Assembly (NCBI GenBank): GCA_023436305.1 | Contig: JAEZJQ010000085.1 | Location: 1-8,974, forward strand | DNA from: Bacillota bacterium | Lineage (GTDB): Bacteria > Bacillota > UBA4882 > UBA8346 | DNA length: 8,974 nt | Reading direction: 5' to 3' | In this document: in pieces, positions 1 through 5,765 of the stretch | Numbering within the stretch: the first letter of the stretch is position 1 | Layout of the letters: each line of letters begins with the position of its first letter | Translations under genes and position numbers: made by a program | Notes under the pieces: model-generated | Seen by the model: only the letters and a program-made list of their open reading frames with translations | Told to the model about the DNA's origin: nothing | Database searches by the model: none

Positions 1-205
1 CCTATTTTCTTGAAGCCTGTCAAGGAAAAATAATGTAACAAGTTTGGCATCACAAGTATTTAAACCATTCAATCCGGGATGGAGTTATTGAATAGGCCCA
101 ATATTCTCGGGTTACTCCTCGGCATGCATACATGCCGGTTAAAGGAGCAAGAGGATCTGATTTTAGGCTTTTCAATTTTTTATAAAATGATAATATCGCA
201 ATCAT
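1..205. other. Intergenic stretch, no supported gene
   Basis: All plus-strand frames from the left edge stop quickly: one frame gives ten residues ending at TAA 31-33, another stops at 36-38. One minus-strand frame is open from about 78 back to the edge but has only a TTG start without a Shine-Dalgarno. Apart from the hairpins at 81-147 I see only AT-rich sequence. The first 30-odd bases could be the 3' end of an upstream gene, but there is not enough to say. Confidence 0.5.
81..147. other. Pair of overlapping inverted repeats (competing hairpins)
   Basis: GGAGT (81-85) can pair with ACTCC (114-118), enclosing an inner stem GAATA (90-94)/TATTC (102-106). Immediately after it, CGGCATG (120-126) and CATGCCG (131-137) form a perfect 7-bp stem with a 4-nt loop, and CTCCT (115-119) can instead pair with AGGAG (143-147) around that stem. 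The CTCC segment is thus shared by two exclusive folds. No T-tract follows either hairpin, so neither looks like a standard terminator, and no gene with a recognisable start follows on the plus strand. It is structured non-coding DNA or RNA of unknown role. I matched it to no riboswitch family that I know. Confidence 0.4.
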
Positions 206-208
206 CCC

Positions 209-325
209 TTAGGAGTCTGTGCGGCTAATCGATTTTTGAAGCGTATTTAGTATTAAGTGACATATTCTAATACAGTATATAGTGGTTTTAAGCTATTAAA
301 AAGTGTTACGCGCACAGACTCCTTA
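209..325. mobile_element. MITE-like element, 111 bp, with TTA target-site duplication
   Basis: GGAGTCTGTGCG (212-223) is repeated exactly inverted as CGCACAGACTCC (311-322), giving 12-bp perfect terminal inverted repeats. Weaker subterminal similarity continues inward (TAA, then a T5 run, on both arms). Both ends are flanked directly by TTA (209-211 and 323-325), as expected for a 3-bp target duplication. Removing the element restores CCCTTAGGG, a palindrome apart from its centre, which suggests insertion into a palindromic target. The interior is AT-rich and codes for nothing, so it would need a transposase supplied in trans. It lies 58 bp downstream of the rhomboid gene stop. The arms could also fold as a long hairpin in RNA. 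No other copy occurs in this window; the assignment to a non-autonomous transposon is inference from structure. Confidence 0.75.
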
Positions 326-380
326 GGGAGAAAGAGGGTTGACTTGAATCTGGCATCAATAATTATTTCTGACAGATACT

Positions 381-1181
381 TCAATGTTTTTCATAATGCT
401 TCTTATGTTTATGAGCGGCGATATGCCTCGTACAATATTCATATTCGTCATCGCATTCCTTACAATAGACAAAATCCATTCTCGGCTCTTTTTTTTCGGT
501 GGTGCCACAAACTTCACATTGATGGATCGGACGCGATTTGGCAATTTCCGAAAAGAATCTTTGGCGATTATAGTGGACCTGCCGTCTTAATTTCAGCCGC
601 TTTACGATATCAACCCCGAAAAACAAGAAAAAGTTCAACACCGAAGCCAGGGAAACGATCTTATCGGATAGCGAGCCGAACCCAACGGTAAAGGCAATCA
701 TAATCCAGTAAAGGCCCGCCAAATATTTTATTTTTACAGGAAGGATAAAGAAAATGCGTATTTCATAATTGGGAAATAAAAAGGCAAAAGCCAGAAATAG
801 CGATAGATTAAGGAATACTCCGGTTGAACCACCCACCGTGAATGCCGCAATTATAGTGGCCAGCATGCCTGCCAAATAATACACGTTAAATTTGAAGCTG
901 CCCCATTCTTCTTCCAAACTGGTCCCCACTAAATAATAAAAATACAAGACAAATAATATGAATAACGGAGAAGTATCCGGGGGGATAAAAATAAAACTGA
1001 TAATCCTCCATAATTGACCCTGCATTACCAAAGACGGTTCCAGCTTTAAAAAATTAATAACATCGGTACGGGTTCCCAACATCAATAAAAAAACTATAAA
1101 ATTCAGACCAATGATATAGTACATTAACCTTTTTATGGCGAACTTACCCCATTTCCGTTCCAGCCGCTCCAGCCAATTCAT
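381..1181 (-). CDS. Rhomboid-fold membrane protein, probably proteolytically inactive, with Cys-rich C-terminal tail
   Basis: This 266-residue protein has about six hydrophobic segments between residues 19 and 192. Rhomboid-like landmarks are visible: GQLWRIISFIFIPP (55-68) in the first loop and a GTSLEEEWGSFKFNVYY stretch (86-102) typical of the fold. The GxSG catalytic motif is not there; the corresponding helix reads FLNLSLFLAFAFLFP (123-137), and I see no partner His in the last membrane helix. This resembles a Clostridia family usually labelled rhomboid but lacking the dyad, so a chaperone-like or binding role is more likely than proteolysis. The soluble tail (about 195-266) holds C222, C225, C240, C243 and C250 plus many His, suggesting a zinc-binding ribbon. 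The ATG at 1181 has AAAGGAG 10 nt upstream (1192-1198). The gene is divergent from the radical SAM gene and transcribed alone. Confidence 0.8.
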   Translation of the reverse strand: MNWLERLERKWGKFAIKRLMYYIIGLNFIVFLLMLGTRTDVINFLKLEPSLVMQGQLWRIISFIFIPPDTSPLFILFVLYFYYLVGTSLEEEWGSFKFNVYYLAGMLATIIAAFTVGGSTGVFLNLSLFLAFAFLFPNYEIRIFFILPVKIKYLAGLYWIMIAFTVGFGSLSDKIVSLASVLNFFLFFGVDIVKRLKLRRQVHYNRQRFFSEIAKSRPIHQCEVCGTTEKKEPRMDFVYCKECDDEYEYCTRHIAAHKHKKHYEKH

Positions 1182-1225
1182 CGAAAAACAGCTCCTTTCG
1201 CTTACGATACAAAACTCTTAATAAG

Positions 1226-1254
1226 ATAATGCCTATTTTCCCGCACTTTGCCAA
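1226..1254 (-). promoter_or_regulatory. Predicted sigma-70-type promoter for the rhomboid-like gene
   Basis: Read on the minus strand, TTGGCA (1249-1254) is a 5/6 match to the -35 consensus. It is followed after exactly 17 bp by CATTAT (1226-1231), a 4/6 match to the -10. The predicted start lies near 1219, about 38 nt upstream of the ATG at 1181, leaving room for the Shine-Dalgarno at 1192-1198. Confidence 0.45.
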
Positions 1255-1463
1255 GAAAAATATAGAATCTTCATACGATATATTCTTTACGGCAATTTAG
1301 AAATCCTTCGTTCATGATTGGGATGGGTGGTAGCGCTGATCATAAAAAAGACCGGGAAGCATGCAGAAACAGCGGTAAAATAATTATAATACAAGAAATA
1401 CAATTTTAGAATTAATATATTAGCAATTTGAAAAATGTAATTATTGAAAGAGAAATGTTATAT
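1255..1463. other. Divergent intergenic region, no supported gene
   Basis: This AT-rich spacer separates the two divergent promoters. A TATAAT occurs at 1385-1390 but without a convincing -35 box at the right distance. A 31-codon plus-strand frame beginning at 1314 has no Shine-Dalgarno and is not credible as a gene. I see no strong dyad that would be an obvious operator here. Confidence 0.4.
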
Positions 1464-1492
1464 TTACAAATGAATAATGGTTTAATATACTA
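1464..1492 (+). promoter_or_regulatory. Predicted sigma-70-type promoter for the radical SAM gene
   Basis: TTTACA (1464-1469, 5/6) and TATACT (1487-1492, 5/6) are separated by 17 bp. The predicted start is near 1499, which gives a leader of about 158 nt before the ATG at 1657. Within that leader, GGAATTG (1539-1545) and CAATTCC (1572-1578) form a 7-bp inverted repeat. A second -10-like TATAAT at 1492-1497 overlaps but lacks a -35. Confidence 0.5.
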
Positions 1493-1523
1493 TAATGCAA
1501 AAGGTGATAACGATTTTTCTTAA

Positions 1524-1634
1524 ATGTTTCGAGTGATGGGAATTGTCAAAAGGCTGGATTATATTATTCCTCAATTCCAATTCAATGGAAAAATCCATGT
1601 CCGGTATGAAGAATTTTTAATCATTGAAATTTAA
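1524..1634 (+). CDS. Possible 36-residue peptide ORF upstream of the radical SAM gene
   Basis: The frame opens at ATG 1524 directly after an in-frame TAA and runs to TAA 1632-1634. It begins about 25 nt after the predicted transcription start and ends 22 nt before the radical SAM ATG. The product is basic and aromatic-rich, with sequence such as IIPQFQFNGKIHVRYEEF in its second half. Against it, the only Shine-Dalgarno-like sequence, AAAGGTGAT (1500-1508), is too far away (15 nt), and internal ATG/GTG codons at 1533-1538 also lack one. Radical SAM enzymes with SPASM domains often modify short peptides encoded next door, which makes the position suggestive. There is no Cys, no double-Gly leader site and no repeated core motif. 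It may equally be a leader peptide or chance. Confidence 0.25.
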   Translation: MFRVMGIVKRLDYIIPQFQFNGKIHVRYEEFLIIEI

Positions 1635-1656
1635 AAATAAAAGGAGTGTAAAAACG

Positions 1657-2637
1657 ATGAATGAATCCGTTAAAGATATGCCGCCCATCCAAAGGTTGAA
1701 TCTGGTAACCACCAAGTATTGCAATTTAAATTGCCGTATGTGTGATTGGAAGAAATCCTTCCCCCTTTTTATGCCGGAACCGTCTTTCAGCCAATGGAAA
1801 TCAGTCATTCAAGAGTTCGCCATGCTTGGGGGGAAAGAATTGGAGATATCGGGTGGAGAACCAATGATGCGCAAAGATATTTACCAGATTATATCCCACG
1901 CCCAATCCTGCGGTTTAACCGTCTTAATGGTTAGCAATGGAGTATTGATCGGTCCGGTGGAGGTGGAGAATTTGCTTGCGGCCGGCCTTGGAGCGATCTC
2001 GATTTCTTTAGAAGGGCCCGAAGAACTCAATGATAAATTGCGCGGCCCCGGCAATTTTCAAAAAGCACTCAATACCATCAGAAATTTTTTAAGCCACCAA
2101 GCCGGATACCCGGATTTAAGAGTATATGTAGGGATTACCTTGTCGAAATATAATTATGCCGAAATCCTTTCATTTTCAAAATATTTGTTGGAAGAGATTG
2201 GTGTCCATAGTATTGCCATCAATCCATTTACCATAGGGATGCTGAGGGGAAGGAACCGTAGAACCCGGCCGGTTGAATTTGATATACCGCCCGAATTGAT
2301 TCCTGATTTGACTCTCGAACTGGAACGGCTGATTGAGTATGCCCAAAGCGTGCCCGGCAAATTGCCTTCACCAAATTTCTTAAATCAAATCCCGAATTAT
2401 TTTCGGGGCAAAAGATTTATTCCACCAGGCGGATGCCATATACCCGAGACGTTTGGCGGGATTCATCCCACGGGTTTCTTCTTTTCCTGCTGGAGATATC
2501 CGCCAATTGGAAATGTCTTCAAGATGAGTTTGACAGAAATTCTCAGTTCCCGAAAATATCAGGAGTTTCGCAAGCGTGCCTTGGCGGGTAAATGCGATGG
2601 CTGCGTTACATCTTGTTATACGGAAATTTATTCATAG
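1657..2637 (+). CDS. Radical SAM protein with SPASM-like C-terminal cysteine cluster
   Basis: The 326-residue product carries the CxxxCxxC motif at C22, C26 and C29, which ligates the SAM-binding [4Fe-4S] cluster, and the GGEP motif (66-69) that contacts the methionine amino group of SAM. The partial TIM barrel spans roughly 12-230. The C-terminal region has C260, C278, C313, C316 and C320 in a C-x17-C...C-x2-C-x3-C pattern with an IGN motif (284-286), as in SPASM or twitch domains that hold an auxiliary Fe-S cluster. Such enzymes modify peptides, lipids or sugars; the substrate cannot be read from this sequence. An upstream in-frame TTG (1624) exists, but ATG 1657 has AAGGAG (1641-1646) with 10-nt spacing and is preferred. 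The enzyme is oxygen-sensitive by family and cytoplasmic. The only candidate partner nearby is the small ORF just upstream. Confidence 0.9.
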   Translation: MNESVKDMPPIQRLNLVTTKYCNLNCRMCDWKKSFPLFMPEPSFSQWKSVIQEFAMLGGKELEISGGEPMMRKDIYQIISHAQSCGLTVLMVSNGVLIGPVEVENLLAAGLGAISISLEGPEELNDKLRGPGNFQKALNTIRNFLSHQAGYPDLRVYVGITLSKYNYAEILSFSKYLLEEIGVHSIAINPFTIGMLRGRNRRTRPVEFDIPPELIPDLTLELERLIEYAQSVPGKLPSPNFLNQIPNYFRGKRFIPPGGCHIPETFGGIHPTGFFFSCWRYPPIGNVFKMSLTEILSSRKYQEFRKRALAGKCDGCVTSCYTEIYS

Positions 2638-2855
2638 CGAACACAGTACTTATCATTTTTCATCCCTTCCGGTTATTTGGTTGCTTTTGGGTGACATGAA
2701 ACATAGGAACTATCGCCACCTTACCCCGTTAAAACTTTATAAACAATATTAAATAGAATCCCGTAGCCAATGGAGGATTCTTTTGAAACGCGGAGAAATA
2801 TAAGGCATAATAATCAAGAAGCTTTTCCGTTTTATATCAAGGAGGCGAACCTTTT

Positions 2856-3836
2856 TTGCCCGCCAATTTAACCCCGGTCTACCACGCCGCCGAAGAGCGG
2901 TTCCGCCAGGCTAAAACCAAAGAGGAAAAAATCGCGGCCCTGGAGGAGATGCTGGCAGTGATCCCCAAGCATAAGGGGACCGATCACTTGCAGGCGGATA
3001 TCAAACGCCGGATCGCCAAATTGCGTGATGAAGGCGATGAGAAAGGCGCTTCCAAATCCGGGGACCCGTTTCTGATCCCCAAAGAAGGCGCCGGGCAAGT
3101 GGTTTTGATGGGCTTTCCCAATACGGGGAAATCGGCATTGGTGGGCGCGTTAACCCGGGCCAAGGTTAGCGTGGCGGATTATCCGTTCACTACCGCGCTA
3201 CCGGTCTCCGGGATGATGAGTTTCGAAGACATTTTAATCCAATTGGTGGATCTCCCGCCGGTCACTGAAACGGAAATCCCGAAAGGCATGGCTGGAACCC
3301 TGCGTCTGGCTGATCTGATTGTGATTACACTGGATGGCGCTACCGATGATTGCCTGGATCAATGGCAGGGCTGTTTCAACCTCTTGAATGAACGGCGCAT
3401 TTTGGAGATACCCGGAGAGGTGGAAGGGCCGCAGACCAAGTCTCCCGCCGATTTTTTACTGGTAATGACCAAATCCGACATAGCAGAAGCTGGTGAACGT
3501 CTGGGTCTGTTGCAGGAAATGCTCCCGCCGGGCTGGATGACGGCCGCGGTATCGGTAAATGATCCCGAAAGTTTGACCGGGTTACGAAAAATGATGTTCG
3601 AACGGCTGCGAATTATCCGGGTGTATTCCAAAATCCCCGGTAAAGACGCGGATCGTTCCAATCCCTTTGTATTAAAAGCGGGACAAACGGTGTTCGATAT
3701 GGCGGGCCGGGTTCACCGGGATTTTCCCAGCAAGTTGAAGTCGGCCAAAGTATGGGGTTCGGCCAAGTTTCCCGGCCAACCGGTGGAGAAAGACTTTCAA
3801 CTGGCGGATGGTGATATTGTGGAGTTGCATGTTTGA
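2856..3836 (+). CDS. DRG/OBG-type GTPase with C-terminal TGS domain
   Basis: This 326-residue GTPase starts at TTG 2856, with AAGGAGG (2839-2845) 10 nt upstream and no better ATG. The N-terminal helical part (about 10-58) contains PKHKGTDHLQADIKRRIAKL, which closely resembles the segment preceding the G domain in archaeal and eukaryotic DRG proteins. G domain: P-loop GFPNTGKS (86-93), switch I YPFTT (109-113), G3 as DLPP (132-135) and G4 TKSD (205-208). The G3 glycine is replaced by proline. The TGS domain is at about 270-326, with the DRG-like stretch VHRDF...AKVWGSAKFPGQ and terminal DGDIVELHV. DRG and OBG proteins bind ribosomes or RNA; a translation or stress role is inferred. By eye the gene is richer in G+C than the rhomboid and radical SAM genes. 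No partner gene is apparent. Confidence 0.88.
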   Translation: MPANLTPVYHAAEERFRQAKTKEEKIAALEEMLAVIPKHKGTDHLQADIKRRIAKLRDEGDEKGASKSGDPFLIPKEGAGQVVLMGFPNTGKSALVGALTRAKVSVADYPFTTALPVSGMMSFEDILIQLVDLPPVTETEIPKGMAGTLRLADLIVITLDGATDDCLDQWQGCFNLLNERRILEIPGEVEGPQTKSPADFLLVMTKSDIAEAGERLGLLQEMLPPGWMTAAVSVNDPESLTGLRKMMFERLRIIRVYSKIPGKDADRSNPFVLKAGQTVFDMAGRVHRDFPSKLKSAKVWGSAKFPGQPVEKDFQLADGDIVELHV

Positions 3837-3943
3837 TAAAAAAGAGAGCTAATGGAAAGGCAAGTTGGCAAAATGAACATTTAACATTCGACATTACAAT
3901 TGACATGATAACTTTCAATTAATTTAAAAACGGGGGTAGGTAA

Positions 3944-4342
3944 ATGAAATCGAAATACACTTTTGTTTGTGAAGCTGCCAATATATCCCAGGGCGGGAAT
4001 CTGAATGTTTTGGGAATTTTTCAGAATATTAACGCCGAAAATTTTCCAATCACTTTTGCGAAGATGATCTATGTAGCGTCAATTCAATTTCATCGTTCCG
4101 AAACCGGCAAACATTTCTTTAAAGTCAATTTTATCGATGATGACGGTAAACCCGTTATTCCGCCGCTGGAAGGGGAATTTATGGTATATGAAAATAATTT
4201 ATCCGCCAATCTACTGCTTGGGATAGAAGGTATTGTATTCCCAAAACCGGGAACTTACGCCATCGACCTGGCCATCGATCATCAGCATGTGGCAACGGAT
4301 AATATTCAGGTCATGAAAGTTGAAAACCAGCCCCGGATATAA
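3944..4342 (+). CDS. DUF6941-like small protein of unknown function
   Basis: The 132-residue product has no signal peptide, membrane segment or recognisable catalytic motif. Its pattern fits the DUF6941 type as I recall it: an N-terminal FVCEAANIS-GGNLNVLGIF strand pair (about 8-27), a middle segment of beta-strands with a DDDGKPVIPP turn (65-74), and a C-terminal FPKPGTYAIDLAID segment (99-112) ahead of a final strand. It looks like a compact all-beta domain. The ATG at 3944 follows a GGGGGT run (3932-3937). TTGACA (3900-3905) with TTTAAA 17 bp later could be a promoter, but its start would fall inside that purine run. The gene ends before a clear terminator at 4437-4464, so it may be its own transcription unit. 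Function is unknown. Confidence 0.7.
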   Translation: MKSKYTFVCEAANISQGGNLNVLGIFQNINAENFPITFAKMIYVASIQFHRSETGKHFFKVNFIDDDGKPVIPPLEGEFMVYENNLSANLLLGIEGIVFPKPGTYAIDLAIDHQHVATDNIQVMKVENQPRI

Positions 4343-4436
4343 AAAGGTATATCGAAAAGGCAAGGAACAAGGCGCGGGGGCCGTGGAAACCGGCGTTACA
4401 GTAAAGTTTGCATCTTCAATAAAACCATATTAAACG

Positions 4437-4464
4437 ATCGCTTGTTTTCAAAGCGATTTTTTTT
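4437..4464 (+). terminator. Intrinsic terminator after the DUF6941-like gene
   Basis: ATCGCTT (4437-4443) pairs with AAGCGAT (4451-4457) around a 7-nt loop and runs straight into eight T residues (4457-4464). It lies 95 nt after the stop of the preceding gene and 9 nt before the strong Shine-Dalgarno of the next short ORF. Confidence 0.8.
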
Positions 4465-4484
4465 ACAGATCCGGAGGTGACCCT

Positions 4485-4589
4485 TTGAAAAGCGGTATTC
4501 CTACCGCTAGCTTTGCTATTCGATATTGCCGAGACAATGTTTCTGAAGGTCTTTTTCATACTAAACATAAATCCGGGAAATGCCGATGA
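4485..4589 (+). CDS. Short 34-codon ORF with strong Shine-Dalgarno, in frame with the next gene
   Basis: GGAGGTGA (4473-4480) is a near-perfect anti-16S match, and TTG 4485 follows GGAGG with 7-nt spacing, the best initiation signal in this part of the window. The frame reads MKSGIPTASFAIRYCRDNVS and continues to TGA 4587-4589. The peptide is basic, has two Cys and matches no family I know. It is in the same frame as the ferredoxin-nitroreductase start (4629), and the 13 codons between contain no further stop. So it could be a translated leader peptide or upstream ORF controlling the next gene, or the original N-terminus of that gene separated by a nonsense codon. Ferredoxin domains normally begin just before their first Cys cluster, so the leader or independent-peptide reading is preferred. 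Confidence 0.4.
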   Translation: MKSGIPTASFAIRYCRDNVSEGLFHTKHKSGKCR

Positions 4590-4628
4590 ATTTTTGAGAA
4601 CCTTAATTTCAGTTCGGGAGCGATTGAT

Positions 4629-5552
4629 TTGGCAAATAAAGTAAGCATGGAAATCATTATTGAGCGGTGCATTAACTGCAACCTCTGCATCAAGGCTTGT
4701 CCGGCTAAGGTGTTTAAAACCGATGATCATTTTATTTTGATTGATAATCATAATAAAAAATATTGCCTGAATTGTAACGATTGTGTTTCGGTTTGCCCCC
4801 GCGACGCGATATACAAGGATGACGTCACCGATATGGGGGTGGAGGGAAATATACTCGCCAGAGATTTTTCCTGCAACCCGGAGCAGTTCATTAATTTATT
4901 ACTGAATATCCGACCGGTTCGAAATTTTGCTCCCCGAACTTTGGAGAAACATGAGAAGGAATATTTGGTCCGGTTGGCGTCACTTGCGCCCCGCAACGGT
5001 TTTGGCGATGAAGTCCGGAATACCGGAGTTATCCTGGTCGAAAACAAGGAATTATTGAAGGCCATCGAACAATATACCTACCATTACCTGCTGGCGCTGA
5101 AAAAAGACCTGGCTTCGGTTTGGCAGACTATTCCCAATTTATTCAACACCGCTCTACGGCATAATATCAATGCTACTCTTTCCAGAGTAAACCTAATTCT
5201 TGATGCTTACCAAAATCAGATTAATATGCTGACTTTTGATGCCCCTAACTTGTTGATTTTGCACTCGGAAAAGGGCAGCCGGGATGCCGGCGAGAATCTA
5301 ACGGTGATGGGATATCAATTGACATTGGGGGCTAATGTGTTGGATCTGGGGTTGTGTTTTTTAAGCTGGGTAAGCTCTAGTCTTCAGTCGATGATGATTA
5401 AAAGGACAACTGAACTGGAAACCATCCATCAAAAGCTTGCCATCCCTAAAAACCGCGAAATTCGAAGCGCTTTCGCCATCGGTAAAAAGCGGGTCAGTTA
5501 CCGCAAATTAAACGAAAGAGAAAAGGATAGTATACCGCTTATTGTCTTTTAA
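4629..5552 (+). CDS. Ferredoxin-nitroreductase fusion (2[4Fe-4S] + FMN nitroreductase fold)
   Basis: The 307-residue protein opens with two CxxCxxC...CP motifs: C14, C17, C20, C24 and C46, C49, C52, C56, each set for a [4Fe-4S] cluster. From about residue 85 it follows the nitroreductase fold. RPVRNF (95-100) stands for the usual RxSVRxF phosphate-binding motif, with Pro in place of Ser. FDAPNLLILH (203-212), the helix with LGANVLDLGLCFLSWV (233-248) and FAIGKKRVSYRK (282-293) match the later conserved blocks. Such fusions pass electrons from Fe-S clusters to FMN to reduce an unknown acceptor in the cytoplasm of anaerobes. TTG 4629 is chosen because GGGAG (4616-4620) lies 8 nt upstream; ATG 4647 is an alternative with no comparable signal. 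The gene has no adjacent electron-transfer partner. The divergent RxSVR motif makes substrate prediction unsafe. Confidence 0.87.
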   Translation: MANKVSMEIIIERCINCNLCIKACPAKVFKTDDHFILIDNHNKKYCLNCNDCVSVCPRDAIYKDDVTDMGVEGNILARDFSCNPEQFINLLLNIRPVRNFAPRTLEKHEKEYLVRLASLAPRNGFGDEVRNTGVILVENKELLKAIEQYTYHYLLALKKDLASVWQTIPNLFNTALRHNINATLSRVNLILDAYQNQINMLTFDAPNLLILHSEKGSRDAGENLTVMGYQLTLGANVLDLGLCFLSWVSSSLQSMMIKRTTELETIHQKLAIPKNREIRSAFAIGKKRVSYRKLNEREKDSIPLIVF

Positions 5553-5765
5553 CGTGGATTTTGATTGGAATTTGACGGTTTTCCGATATGGTTTTGAGAA
5601 GTGGCAATAAACCGAACGGCTTATCAAAAACCATGAAAATCGATGGCTAACGTAAACTTTTTCCCACTGATCCCGTTGATTCGATTGAGGAATATTTTTT
5701 AATAAGGAATAAGTATATCTTGGTTGATCCGCCAATCCAATAATTTAATTTTAGGAGGATTTTGA

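Noticed and set aside
257..691. A 144-codon plus-strand frame crossing the MITE end and the 3' part of the rhomboid gene
   Set aside because: It starts inside the mobile element, has no Shine-Dalgarno, and is antisense to a minus-strand protein with clear membrane segments and a good ribosome binding site.
1314..1409. A 31-codon plus-strand frame in the divergent intergenic region
   Set aside because: No ribosome binding site, no family resemblance, and no promoter at the right place.
1624..1656. TTG 1624 as the start of the radical SAM protein
   Set aside because: It has no Shine-Dalgarno, would place the AAGGAG signal inside the coding region, and adds 11 residues of low-complexity sequence before the conserved part.
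2770..2871. A 33-codon frame overlapping the GTPase start
   Set aside because: No Shine-Dalgarno before its ATG, and it runs through the GTPase ribosome binding site.
3877..3906. Repeated ACAT units (7-nt period, three copies, then a fourth 12 nt on) before the DUF6941-like gene
   Set aside because: Too short and AT-rich to distinguish from chance; no CRISPR or iteron array structure.
4587..4589. TGA as a selenocysteine codon joining the short ORF to the ferredoxin-nitroreductase
   Set aside because: No convincing SECIS-like hairpin directly follows the TGA, and the enzyme has its own start with a well-placed Shine-Dalgarno at 4629.
5588..5633. Inverted repeat ATGGTTTTGA / TCAAAAACCAT after the ferredoxin-nitroreductase gene
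   Set aside because: One bulge, a long loop (25 nt) and no T-tract, so it is not a convincing terminator.
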